Notes: generated by a model from the letters alone, not told the origin. 64,000 nucleotides of DNA from Humulus lupulus (GCF_963169125.1 NC_084798.1:204161481-204225480), one strand, 5' to 3'. Shown: positions 36,001-47,337, numbered from the stretch's first letter. Made by a program: numbers and translations.

Positions 36001-36078
36001 CTTCGTACGAGGAGTCTGCTCCTTGGGTATCTAGGGAAATGGTCGCCCACCAGTGCTAGGGTTGTTTGCAGCGACCAT
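33002..36078 (-). pseudogene. gag-pro of element A (decayed)
   Basis: On the minus strand it starts near 36078 with MVAANNPSTGG and meets a stop within 20 codons. Homology to element E continues: YYNPERYVSIVELENRHLCK (35890-35830), then the Gag core at 34746-34036 (MRANNVGYELRCMMFPATLS, NWFEKFRSSILSWDQLARDF, EFNRRAQRFINVEEARL). A zinc-finger region lies near 34020-33960, and a protease region includes LIDNGISVN near 33547 and LGDYPVSVNKMMEFVV. The DNG catalytic triad is kept, with Ser replaced by Ile after it. The frame is broken many times. The 3' end is the Tekay insertion point at 33001/33002, and translation would have continued at 18806. Confidence 0.85.
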
Positions 36079-36126
36079 TGATGATTCAGTAGGTTTTCTG
36101 ATTAAATAAGCTCACGTCTTGTTTAA

Positions 36127-36150
36127 TGGCTCTCAATGAAAGCACCAAAC
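36127..36150 (-). promoter_or_regulatory. Candidate primer binding region of element A
   Basis: The minus strand reads GTTTGGTGCTTTCATTGAGA directly after the 5' LTR. The same bases follow the 5' LTRs of elements D (44269) and E (57611). I could not match it to a particular tRNA end. Confidence 0.5.
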
Positions 36151-36994
36151 TATTGACGTCGTTTTTTGTCAACTTAAAAATGAAGAGCAATTAAACAAAA
36201 TCCCAAAAGAGATGAACAATAAAAGACACAATTTTTACGTGGTTCAGTAGTTAAAATCTGCCTAGTCCACGAGTTAGTGTTATTCACTTCATGGAATTCT
36301 CTCAAAGCTTTTTGGAAGCAATTTTACAGAGTCTTCCCAATACCAATTTTCTCAATCCCCACAAATGAATTGTTCCACGCTATTTATAGAGTGGTTTACC
36401 GAATATATCCCCTCATATTTTGGGGAGTTATTATACAAATTAACTAAATGAATGTAATTAAATACGTATAGTTACTACGTACGCATATAAATCCCATGAT
36501 ATTTGGGATATAATAACAGATTACAACCAATCCCTTAGATATAGGGATTCTATAACAATAACTATGTTCACACTTATCTTGCGACCTTGGACATTCGAAT
36601 TACCTGCTTTCGAGACCGACCCACCATCACGAGCTTGCTACCTCAGTTCGCCTCGGCTTGCAACAAGCAACCTTGTTAAGATCATCCTTTTCGAGCTCAC
36701 AATGCTCGAGCTCAAACCGTCTTGTCTGATGGTAGGAAATGAATCAAGAAATTTATACAAGTGCTTGACCATTATCATTGTAGCTTCGAGCTTGACTTAT
36801 AATCTTGGAACACCTCCGAGACCACATAATTTTCGAGCTCGCCAATTTCGATATTGTCGCACTTACTGCTCAGTGAGATTGTTCTTGATATTTTCATTAA
36901 AGTTGATTACGACGAACCTGCTTATTCCGAGCTTACACTTTACGAGCCTGACTTTCTAGATGAAAATTTCTATCCTCGAAATTTGGGTGTAACA
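36151..36994 (-). repeat. 5' LTR of element A
   Basis: About 844 bp in minus orientation. It starts (minus) TGTTACACCCAAATTTCGAG and ends with GACGTCAATA, the last bases being a decayed CA end. A TATA box lies at 36388-36381 (minus strand TATAAATA), within CCACTC...GCGTGG arms. Confidence 0.9.
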
Positions 36995-37150
36995 GTATTA
37001 TTAACAGACAGTTAACGGTGGGTAATAACAGTTGCACCAAAATTGTAGATTTAGATATTATTACCGCCAAGAAAAAGATTTGGGCATTAAAGTGTAACTT
37101 TTGAAAAAAATTGGGTATTATCGCCACCAATATCCCAAAAAATAAATGTG
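36995..37150. repeat. Reverse-complement copy of the 165-bp repeat
   Basis: Contains GTTAACGGTGGGTAATAACA, GTTGCACCAAAATT and AAAGTGTAACTTTTGAAAAA, the complements of the blocks at 9388-9855. It abuts element A, whose other flank (10098-10177) carries the same repeat in direct orientation. Confidence 0.75.
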
Positions 37151-37421
37151 GCATTCGGTCTTATAGACTTTCTGACCTTTACATAATAGGCCTTAGGCCT
37201 TAGATAGCCATGTCACGATATTTTTACATATAAATTATTAAGAAAATATATTCAAAATAGATATTTTTTGAATAAGTTGTTCGAGATACACATTTTGGAC
37301 TTCATACTCAACTAGCTACATATTAGTCAAACAGTTGCATCTTCAACGACCAGCATTATTATTATTGCAGGTCTTTTGTAGCACATTCACTTACCCTAAT
37401 CGCTATATCCGACCTGTCTTC
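37151..37421. other. Spacer without recognised genes
   Basis: Short AT-rich stretch before the Tat solo LTR, with no supported feature. Confidence 0.4.
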
Positions 37422-37426
37422 GTTAT

Positions 37427-38185
37427 TGTTGACGCGGTTCTTCGCCAATAGGTAATTAAGAGAAGAAGAGAAAGGGGTTAGTGCTAAATGTGAACCGAAA
37501 TAGATATAAGATCTTAGAAAAGGAAAGAGGTGACACAAGACACGTTTTTTGAGTGGTTCAAAGATTAAAATCATTCTACTCCACTAGTCAGTATTATTGC
37601 TCTATACTGGATATTTGGTTACAGGGCCTTTCTTACAATAGAGAATCCAACCTGTATTATCTCCCAGGGTCTCCATATTTATAGGAGAAGGCACCTGGGA
37701 GTTGGTAAGAAAGTCATCCCATGACCTTCTTACCTATCATATCAACTCTGTGACATTCATGATTAATTCCTAAACCTGACACATAAGTGTGGTCAAATCG
37801 ATAGGTAAGGAAATAATGGGCCGCACGGCCCAACCCAGTCGTGGGTGTCTGAATACGCACGTTCCTGCTGCGTGTCCGAGAAGTCAGGGGCATATCAGAC
37901 ACGTGATGTCTGATATATGCACGTTTATCTTGCGTGTGTTGACTTTACGAAGGGTCATGGCTCCCTATCCAGCTCGTGCCACGAACTGGATATTCAACTC
38001 GACCTTCGGCCCCCAGAGTCCGGACCAAAGTCACGAGCAATCCTGGCGGACCCTCGGGGTTTCCTCGAGCTAAGTATATACGACCTTATGACGGAAGCTC
38101 CGGTTCTGAGGGATGTCCACGAGATAATCATGATTAGGCCGCAACTTAGCTCGCTAATCAGCCCGTGGGAAAATCAGGGCGTACA
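37427..38185 (-). mobile_element. Solo LTR of a Tat family (same family as element D)
   Basis: The 759-bp LTR is in minus orientation. On the minus strand it starts TGTACGCCCTGATTTTCCCA and ends ACCGCGTCAACA. GTTAT flanks it on both sides (37422-37426 and 38186-38190). It matches the LTR of element D (43517-44268) through most of its length, including GTGTCTGATAT, CACGACTGGGTTGGGCC and the TATA region. No internal sequence is present, so it arose by LTR-LTR recombination. Confidence 0.92.
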
Positions 38186-38190
38186 GTTAT

Positions 38191-38970
38191 TGTATAGGAT
38201 TTCTCTTTTTGCCACATGTCATATAAAAATGTCATGTCACCAAACTGATGTTTTATGGATAACAACCTCAATCCTAAAGTTAGTAATAATGGACTCATGT
38301 TTGCGCTTTTATAAGTTTTGACTTATCAGATAAGGATTCATGGATCTGCAAGTGCCTGGGAACATACTTCACATATTGGAATTCACTCCTTGAATGCAAG
38401 CACATTAATTATTCATTTTAGTGTTATTTGGGGCTTGAACATAAAGCACTCAATTTCGTTAGTGAACATAATTTTCATTATGTAATTAAATTTTTAGAAT
38501 AATGTTCATTAGAGAATCAATAGAACTAATTAATAAAAACATAATTAGAGAGGTTAATAAACATTAAGACCTAGCTCTAATTATGAATAACTAGTGAATG
38601 GTCATAACTCATGGAATGTGAGTAATCGCTAAATCAAATAGCATATTTCATAATAAATTTATCTAATGTCCGTCCTCCTTCCCCACTTTCGACCAAGTCC
38701 AACTGATTCTAGCAACAAGTAAAATTAATCAAATTCATACAATTTCATAATACATTTTTATTTCAGAAAAAGTAAAATAATATTTTTTTAAAAAATATAT
38801 AAAAAAATCTCAAATAAATAACAAAATATATTAGTCTTATTAAAATTAATTTGATAAAAAAAAATGATTCAATAGATATTTCATACTAATTGATAAAATA
38901 CAAATGTATTATTTAATTTTATTGAAACTACATAAATGAAGTCAAATAAACAAACACATTTATTTTTTTC
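38191..38970. other. AT-rich spacer without recognised genes
   Basis: I see no coding sequence, RNA gene or structured repeat in this stretch. Confidence 0.45.
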
Positions 38971-39333
38971 TATTTGGCAAAGCTTCTGTTTTTAGCTTAT
39001 AGCTAAAAGCATAAAATAAGTAGGAACTTTAGCTTATTTTTTCTGTTTAGATAACTATTGTACAAAAAAAAATTAATGAAAAGTTCTTTTAAGGTGTTTG
39101 GATATTAATTAAAAAATATCCTTTATGAGTAAATTAGGAATAATAAAATTATTATAATTTAAAAAACAGCTTCTCAAAAAAGCCAATTAAAAAATAGCTA
39201 GAAATCCTAACTTCTCTAAAAAAAAAACTTTTTAAATTAAAAAAAAACACTTTTTATTTTTTACCCAAATACCCTCAAAATTATTTTTTAATCTTAGAAG
39301 TTCAATACAGCTTAAAATAAGCTTAGCCAAATA
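38971..39333. mobile_element. MITE-like element with TATTTGGC(A/T)AAGC termini
   Basis: The left end reads TATTTGGCAAAGCTTCTG and the right end, on the minus strand, TATTTGGCTAAGCTTATT. The interior is full of AAGCTAAAAGC and AGCTTATTTT phrases typical of a common plant MITE type. A target duplication is not clear. Confidence 0.6.
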
Positions 39334-39600
39334 TTGTCAAAAAAAAAAAAAAAAAAAAAACTTGCTAAGGCAGAACATTTGGATAACTGTGGTTCTGCAC
39401 ATCACAAGCGAAATCTTTCAATGATTTAGAATCTCATTAAAGTAACAAAATTACATGATTCATATACTGTTCACTCATGACAAAACAACTTCCACACAAT
39501 CTAATAAATTCCTAGAATCAAGTCTGAATTTACTTGAATCTTCTCTTCCCTGCACATTTTAAAAAATATATAGTGCTCTAATCTTGCACCCGCAGCATAA

Positions 39601-42600
39601 CTATCGTTGGAATGAAACAGAATAGGAGCCAGTGTTTGGATCTTTGACAGCTTTGAAGTTGTCGACGCTCATTCCAAATCGACCTAACAAAGAGTTGCCC
39701 ATTTCTTTCAGTTTCCCTGATCAGAAGGAACATTTTATTACTTAGTTGATTTCATCACAATTAAGAATATGAAAGGGGGAAAAAAAGTGCTTGCATGATA
39801 TGTATCATCTGAAGATACATATTTCCTTCATTCTTTGGACCTAAAATAATGTTCAATGAGATGAAATCATGGACAGGTAGTACTGTAAGTAAAGCTGAAA
39901 AAGAGCTCGACATAGCTAAGCAATACATGCTGCATGAATTTCCCAGTTATACATTGACAACTCTTAAGCAGAACACGCAGCGGTCTAGTAGAAATGTAGA
40001 GACAGTGGATGCTGTTTCAAGATAAAAATCCATGCTTTTAGCTCCATTAACTGCAAACTGTTTCAAGATAACAATCCTTACCCTTAGCCCTAATAAAAGT
40101 TAGAAGAATGGCAAAAGAACTAGACCTGGCAAGCTAATTATTAGCTCCACACATTTACACCAGATAAGTGATATAAGATGGGATTATTCCTCCACTCTAC
40201 AAGTTGAATACAATCCTTAATGTTTTTCCATACGCTTTTAGCTCCATTTACTGTCACCTAATGAATTTGGAAGTCTAAAAAAAATGGAAGCCTTTCTAGA
40301 AGGCTAGCCAGCTTCATCTAGTGAACTTCTAAAATATTATAACCCATCAAAGTAGAGGAAAACAAAGAATAGGATAGACAAACAGAGTTTTCACTTATTT
40401 TACCAATCATCTCCTCTTTCATTTTTTCTCGTTTTTCTTCGGCAAGTGGCTCCAAACGATGAATTGATTTCCTGGCTTGGTCATTTGAAGGATCCAGATC
40501 CAAGATTTTTTTCATATCTAAGAAAAACACATGAATGAAAGAACACAAAATCAGCAGAGCACAAAACTTTTCGCTACAATGTTCAAAGCCTTTCTGCATA
40601 GAAAAGGACAAAAGAGGGGAATCACTACAGAGAGAAGATTAACTAAATAAAGATACCATAGCACTGAAGTCCAACACATAAAATTTAACAGTGAAATAGA
40701 ATTTGGGAACATCTATGTACAGGTTAACAACATCAAACCCAAACTCACCAGCAATAGCCTCCTCAAAATGTTCAAGCTTCTCATGAGCCTCTCCTCTTCT
40801 TAACAGAGCTTTAATGTATGATGGATTTAGTTCCAATGCTTTTGTGCATTCTTTAACTGTTTCCTCATATTTACCCTATGATACATTAATAAAGTATCCA
40901 TTATTACATAAGAACAAAAAGGTAGAAACTAAATCAAGTGGCAAAAAGTTAGCAAAGATTATCTATATCAAGAGGAAACAGAACTAAGACCAAAATAGAG
41001 ATGGTTTTAGCATCCAATTTATTCTAATAACAAATGAAAACTCTTGTGAGCAGCAGAAAAAAAAATACCCATCAATTCTCTATTTCTAAGCGGAGATGAT
41101 ACTTAAGCTCTAACCCTGTTATACTTTTATCCAGATTAAACCTTCTCATAAACTGGCACTGTTCTCTTATGTAATTCCAGAAGGCTTACAATAAAACAAT
41201 TTCATTCTACTATGTACTAATCCAACAAATGAATAATATAAAACAGAAAATAATGATGAATGGAAACAAATATAATCTACAGAATTAGGCAAAAAAAAAA
41301 GCATGAAAAACAAACCATCTTTAAATAGCAGATTGCACGATTTGAATGGCACGTAGAACATATTTCCACAGAGGAAGTCATCTCTGGTGCAAGTTGTAAA
41401 GCAAGTTCATATTTTGATAGTGCCTCCTCAAACTGTCCGCTACTGTAGAATTGATTGCCTTCCAATTTAGCATCATTTGCTTGTGCTAAGGCTTTCTGGT
41501 TCAAACAAAAAGAAAGGATCATAAGATAATTTTCAGAAAGCAACAATGCCTAAAAATCAGGCGCTATTTTTTTTCTTTTGAAACCTCGAGACAAGTATTC
41601 ATTAGGAGTTCCTAAAAAAATCAGGCAAACTAATAGAACTGGATGTTCAATAGATCAAAAAAGTGTTGTCTTAAAGCAATTGATAGCAAAATTCTGCTCA
41701 TTTACAAGATTATAATCAGATACCAGGTTATCATAACAAACAAAAGAAACAATAAAATGAAAGATATTTACACTGATCTTTTGATACGACCTTAAACATA
41801 GACCAACAATACAGGTAAGGGAGTGTGATTATCAACCAGGCCAAGTCAGCAGAAACATATGTATCCCAGAAAGGTATTGTCTTACACCCTTATGTCTAAT
41901 ATAGTTCAATAAACCCGATTCTTCTAATTTCTATTATTGCATTTTAATGTAAAATTAAATGATTAATCTTATCTTATGAGCTACTTAATCAACAATGCAC
42001 ATATTTTTGTTTTCAATCAAACTTATTGTGGAACAATGTTGCACCCATAAATAGTCATATGCAAGATGTTGGAATAGTGTCAAATGAATACAATTATCTT
42101 ATAACATTCTACACTACTGTGTAAGACAGGCTTTTTCAGAAAAACATTAAAGATGCACATAGAAAAATGTAAATGAAATGAAAATGTTTGGGACCATAAC
42201 CACATTCAAAATCCTGAATTTCGTATCCACTTATAACCTGTATAAAGATATTTTTCATTCCAATACAGAATACAAATTAAAAAACCCAAGTCCCCATCAA
42301 CCAAAAAACATCGAATATAGCCCAAACCCACCATTACACAACAATTAGGGAAAACACCAAAAGATCGATTGTAATTGGTTAAAGCTTAATTTTTTTTATA
42401 TTAATCTGTTTGAATCGTGTCTATAAAGACAAACCTGATTGAGCTCATCGTCAATATCATTACGGGAAAAAACTTGTTCCTCTTGTTGATCCGATTGGGA
42501 GTGGTGATTCTGCTCCTCTGTTTCTTGATGCCGTTGGCGATGGTGATCGTCGTCATCGCTGCCCCCAAGCTCGCCATCGCTGGCGGTCTCGAAGCCCTCG

Positions 42601-42680
42601 TCGTACTTGAAGTGGGAAGAAGAGGGTTTTGGGGGAGTAGAAACCTGGTCTTCGTTCTCGTCCACTTCGATTCTCACCAT
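39601..42680 (-). CDS. TTC1-like tetratricopeptide repeat protein, five exons, apparently intact
   Basis: Exons on the minus strand: 42680-42435, 41495-41316, 40875-40749, 40517-40404 and 39716-39601. All introns have GT-AG ends and the phases join cleanly, giving 783 bp and 260 residues. I chose the ATG at 42680 (MVRIEVDENEDQ); an upstream in-frame ATG at 42698 would add six residues. The N-terminus is acidic and His/Gln-rich. Three TPR units follow (LEGNQFYSSGQFEEALSKYE, NRAICYLKMGKYEETVKECT, LRRGEAHEKLEHFEEAIAD), then a basic helix (AEEKREKMKEEMIGK). The end, GNSLLGRFGMSVDNFKAVKD ... SFQR, is characteristic of TTC1 homologues. TPR proteins act as adaptors; human TTC1 binds Hsp90 and Ras or G-alpha subunits, while the plant role is unclear to me. 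It is the only intact host gene seen here. Confidence 0.88.
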
Positions 42681-42762
42681 TTCTGTAACTGTAAGCAAGC
42701 TTCAAAGTTTATATGGGGTGTAATGTAATCCTCTTGTTATAAGTATACTCCAGCTCAAGCAA

Positions 42763-42772
42763 TATATATATA
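42763..42772 (-). promoter_or_regulatory. Possible TATA box of the TTC1-like gene
   Basis: A TATATATATA run lies about 85-95 bp upstream of the start codon on the minus strand. The AT-rich surroundings make such runs common, so this is only a candidate. Confidence 0.35.
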
Positions 42773-42780
42773 CTTACCAA

Positions 42781-43511
42781 AGCGGAACAATACATATATT
42801 AGGAAATTTGTGGTAGTCATAAATCAATAACTATTTTTTTATGATAAAAATTAGTAATTATACTTAAGTCACAAGTAATTTTTTTTTTTTTGCCTTAGTC
42901 TCAAATGTTACACTTAAATTAATAAGTAATTTTTTTTTTTTTTTGCAAAAGTCATATTTTACAATACTTCATTTTAATTTTAATTCATAAATAAAAATTA
43001 AAAAAACTACATATCTAACTTTAAAAATTTATTAAAATCTCTTTCAAAAATAAAAATATAATTTAAAATTTCTAACATGAAAAAATTATTTAATTTTGAT
43101 TAAAATAAATTTTAGAATTAAATTAACTCTTATTTTAATTAAAATTAAATAATTTTTCAGGTTAGAAATTTTAAATTATTTTTTATTTCTAAAATAAATG
43201 TTAAATAATTTTTCAATATTAGAAATATATATTTTTGAGTTTTTATTAAATTATTAAAATTAGGGAATATAACTATTTGGTATTTTGTGTTTTATCGAAA
43301 TACAGACTTAGTACTTTATGTTTTTAATAATGTTCATCTGGTATCCTATAATTTAAAATTATACATATTTGGTACTCTGGAATCAAATTTGAATAATAAA
43401 ATTTTATCAATATGACCAAACTGCGATCAATTATATATAATTAAGTAATTAAATTTGAATTTGAAATCTATATAATTGAGAACAGTTTGGTCATATTGAT
43501 AAAATTTAAAT
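42781..43511. other. Very AT-rich intergenic region
   Basis: No genes. It includes long T-runs (42880-42893, 42931-42944), the fold-back at 43048-43188, and phrases such as ATTTGGTATTTTGTGTTT and ATTTGGTACTCTG near 43276 and 43369 that look like a dispersed repeat. Confidence 0.5.
43048..43188. repeat. Fold-back inverted repeat, about 60-bp arms
   Basis: The left arm (43048-43108) and the right arm (43130-43188) are nearly perfect reverse complements, sharing for example TTTAAAATTTCTAAC and AATTATTTAATTTT with their complements. The loop is about 21 bp. It may be a small fold-back transposon or a relic of an inverted duplication. Confidence 0.75.
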
Positions 43512-43516
43512 GCAGG

Positions 43517-44268
43517 TGTACGCCCTAATTTTCCACGGGCTATTAGCGAGCTGAGATATGGCATAATTATATCAGCCACGTGGATACCACGTGGCCGGAG
43601 CTGCTGTTGTCAGGTCCTACCTCTTTAGCTCGAGGTAACCAAAGGTTTATCAAGATTATTTAAGGGCCGAGTCAGGAATATGAAGACCGCAGGTCAAGAA
43701 GGCATCCAGCTCGAGGCTCGAGCTGGAGTTGGAAGCTGTGACCATTTATAAAGTCAACCACGCAATGTAAACGTGCATATATCAAACATCACGTGTCTGA
43801 TATATCCCTGAATTCTCGAACACGCAGCATGAACGTGCGTGTTCAGGCACCCACGACTGGGTTGGGCCGTGCGGCCCATTGTCCCCATTACCTATTGATT
43901 AGACCACACTTCATTTGTCAGGTTTTAGGAATTAATCATGAATGTCACAGAAGTGACATGATGGGTAAGAAGGTCACGGGATGACCCCCCTTACCAACTC
44001 CTAGGTGCCCTCTCCTATAAATATGGAGATCCTGGGAGTTGCAAAGGGTTGGATTCTATCGTGTAACGAAATACCTTGTAAGGAATACCATAAATATAGC
44101 AATAATATTGGATGGTGGAGTAGAAGGATTTTAACCTTTGAACCACCTAAAAATGTATTCGTGTCATCAGTCCATTTTAAGATCATTCATCTGTTTCAGT
44201 TCATTATTCAGCACTAATCCCTTTCTCTTATTTTCTTAATTACCTGTTGGCGAAGAACCGCGTCAACA
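43517..44268 (+). repeat. 5' LTR of element D
   Basis: 752 bp, starts TGTACGCCCTAATTTTCC and ends CGCGTCAACA. A TATA box at 44016-44023 sits inside TCTCC...GGAGA arms. It matches the solo LTR at 37427-38185. Confidence 0.92.
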
Positions 44269-44292
44269 GTTTGGTGCTTTCATTGAGAGCTT
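44269..44292 (+). promoter_or_regulatory. Candidate primer binding region of element D
   Basis: GTTTGGTGCTTTCATTGAGA follows the LTR directly and is identical to that of elements A and E. Confidence 0.5.
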
Positions 44293-46469
44293 GTTAGATT
44301 GGTGCTATTGCAAATATCCAACTATGGTGACCACTCAATCAAGACACGGTAACGAGGTGGAACAACATGATGGGCAAGAGGCCCATCATGCCGCCATCTC
44401 CGGTGAGCAAAACCTTGAAGTTCAGCAGCGGCTGGGCAAGCAGCCAATAGGCCAGGATGACACTGGAAGTTCAGCACCCCGGCCACCTAATCCAAACCCG
44501 GATTTTTACACGGCAGTAGAGATGGAGAATGCTCAGCTGAGGAGTCAGCTGGCGAAAGCTAGTCAGCAGATTAAGGAGGTGTTGGCCCGACTACCCCCTC
44601 TTACAACCGACGCTAACGTTGGAAAGAGGCAAGGCGAGACTCATAAATTCCGCCGGGGTAATCGGTCCAGGCCTAGCCGCTCGGCCAGACCTCCGACATC
44701 CAACTCCCTCATCGCACCGTCGAGAGGCAATCTTCGAAGAACTATCCAGGGCCGAGTAACAGTATAGCCGCTCGGTCCGAACTTCAACTCCCAGCTCACA
44801 ACAGCCTCGAGCGCGCCCAGGAGGGCTCGAGGGAATTCTAGAAGGAGATCCGGGGAGGGCTCACAGTGACAGCCTGTCCCGGCCAGCCGTCCTGCGCCCC
44901 GCTCAGATTGTCAGGTGCAAGGCCCGCAAGTTGGCAGGGCTGAAAGGCCCCTACTTAACCTGATCCGCCCTGACGGAACTAGGATTGCATCCCCGGTCAG
45001 GCATCCTCCTTCACTGATAAGATACACATCTCCTCCTTGGCCTATCCGAGATATTCCAGCTTATGGGAGCAGCAGGAGAAACCCGCCTTCCGCAGGACCT
45101 TCCCATCGTAGCAGGGCGCCCAGAGAAGTCCCGGATCCTCAGCCCCAGAGGCGGGCTCCGAGCTTCTCTAACGGGAGCTACAGGACCAGAAGTCGCCGGA
45201 GTGACCTTTCTGGCGGAGACCTGCGCCAACGCCTAAGCTCGGTGCAAAGTCCTCAAGCCACCCCGAGGGGCAACCTACGAGATCGCCTTAACTCTCATAG
45301 GGGGGACCCGGTAGGAAGTGGCAGCCATGCTCGCTCAAGGGCAGACCTGTCCGAGGTGCATGACGGCAGGAATGTCCAAAATAACCTATCTCAAGATAGG
45401 AGGGGAAATAACCCACCAAATGTATATTGTAACGACCCAAACTCGCTAATAAGGCCTAAGGGCCTTGATTAGTGTGCCAGGAGGGCATTAATGGAATAAT
45501 TGTGATTTAATGAATAATTATGTGTTTAATACCGTTTATATGACAATTGATTGTATTATGTGGTAATATGATATGTGATACATGTGAGAACCACATTATT
45601 ATGTGGACAGGTTCGTTGAGCACGACTCAAGACAATTCTAGGGCCAGATAGCGGGAAAAGTCACAATGGGGTTTAAGTTATGACTTTGGAGAAGTCGGGG
45701 ATGTTATTAGATAACGGATAGTGAATTGGGTTATCGGGACATGAAAATAAATATATGGAGATATATTTGAGGTTAGAATGTCTAGGCGGGAATAATGGGG
45801 GATTTTACCATTTTGGCCTCAGGGGCGGTTCCGGCACCCCGAGCCTCGAGATTAACTTAACAGATAAGTTAGACTTGAGGAAGCTTTTAGAAAACATAAA
45901 CCAACTAACACTTAGGCTCTCTCTCTCTTACTCACGTTCAAGAAAGACACAAAAGAAACACACAGAGAATCAAAGGGGAAACAAGCTGGAATTCTGTGAT
46001 TTGAGGTGAGGAATTGAAGGTCTAGCTCAGGGATTTATCAAGCTTTAGAACAGGGATTAAGGTGAGTATCTAACTTTGTTTTCTGTGGTTGAATTATGAG
46101 TTTTTGCTGGGCTTTAGTTAAGTGCTGAAACAAGTTTGGTTGCGATGTTCTAAGGCAGAATTAAGAAGGGAATTTGGGGACTTGACTTTATTACAGTTTG
46201 GCAAAGTGGTACTACAGCAGAGGTAAGTTTCAACTCTTGGTTGGAAGCTTTAAATTGGGTTTGATGGCTGGTTTGTGTGTGTTTTAGCATTTGGGTTTCA
46301 GAAATTGAAAGGAAGAGATTGGAGTGTGTTAGGCTGTGTTTTATTGGGAATTATGTTGTTTAGATCATGCTAAAGAGGTTGGGAATTAATTAGTTAAGAG
46401 TTGGGGAGTTTTGGGATGGTTTAAGGTAAGGTTTTGAGCTCTAGAATGGTGAAAAAACTGGGTTCGAAG

Positions 46470-46660
46470 GGGAGGGTCGCGGCTCTGTTCTAGAGCGTCG
46501 CGGCCCTAGCATGCAAAGAAGGCAAGGAGGTTGGCCAAGGGGGCGCGCCGCGGCGCCCAAGGCAAGGGCCGCGGTGCGTGTGTGGTTCATTAAGGGAATG
46601 GGTTCTGTTTTGGGGAAGGGCCACGGCTAGGCTTTGGGGCCGCAGCCCTTGGTTGTACAC
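46470..46660. repeat. GC-rich palindrome island in the third Tekay-type LTR
   Basis: Contains GGGTCGCGGCTC, GCGTCGCGGCCC, GGGGCGCGCCGCGGCGCC, GGGCCGCGGTGCG, GGGCCACGGCT and GGGCCGCAGCCC. The two decayed sites look like former GGGCCGCGGC copies, the same core as in the Athila-like LTR at 2757-2946. Confidence 0.8.
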
Positions 46661-46896
46661 TTGGGATTTTGAGGGTTTTAAGCATGGGAGAGTGGTCTTG
46701 GGTGCTCGGGTTTGGTTTCACCACCGTGCTTTGTGGAATTAGGAGTCCCGGGAGTTAGTTTTGTAACTGGGAACCTATATTTGATTATTTATAAAACCCT
46801 ATGCTTTGGTTGTGGCTAGGTGATTAAAGCTTAGGCTCAGGAACGAATCGTGTTGGGGGGTCATTGCTCGTAATTCGATAACCATACAGACTAAAG

Positions 46897-47337
46897 GTAA
46901 GAAAACTGCACCTGGTTGAATATATCTGACGGGACTAAGGGCTCCCTATTGTAGATGCTTGACAAGATGGTATTATGCCATGCAAGCAATTTAGTGAACC
47001 AATGGCCTAAGGGTGCCAAGGGTCTCACTAGCGCACAGGGCGCGGCTCGGACACTAGTATCCGAGGACAGCTTATTATGCACTGAGCTTGGTTTAAGCGG
47101 GCCAGAGTCAGTGGGATAAACAGAGGGTGCGGCCTAAGTCGTCGGCCCTGAATATTATGTGATATGAACGTTATATGGAATAGAATGTGTCTTGGATTGA
47201 GTTGTACATGTTGATTATTTGTTGTGGAATATCTGATAAGTATACATGCTTACTGAACTGTTTGCCTGTTGTTATTGTTCGAGTTGTCTGTAATGTTTTC
47301 TTGTTGGGCCTTGGCTCACGGGTGCTACGTGGTGCAG
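46897..47337 (+). other. Intron-like conserved module in the third Tekay-type LTR
   Basis: Splice-like ends GGTAAGAAAACTGCACC (46896-46912) and GTGGTGCAG|GTAAAG (ending 47337) match those of the other Tekay-type LTRs, although the 441-bp interior has diverged strongly. Confidence 0.5.

Larger units (their letters stand above)
10178..36994 (-). mobile_element. Element A: Tat-lineage Ty3/gypsy retrotransposon, minus strand, split by nested insertions
   Basis: Two LTRs in minus orientation (5' LTR 36151-36994, 3' LTR 10178-10990) are flanked by the 5-bp duplication GTATT (10173-10177 and 36995-36999). Between them, reading leftward, lie a primer-site candidate, gag-pro (36078-33002), then after the nested Tekay block the pol region (18806-15714), and an antisense spliced gene on + (about 12030-14624). 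Without the 14.2-kb nested block the element is about 12.6 kb. An archaeal-type second RNase H region, the LTR sequence and the antisense gene point to the Tat/Ogre group. Many stops and shifts make it inactive. Its LTR ends resemble those of element E, so they are sister families. Confidence 0.92.

Noticed and set aside
40318..41546. Separate small ORFs within the TTC1-like locus as independent genes
   Set aside because: They are exons plus read-through intron sequence of one gene, with matching splice phases.
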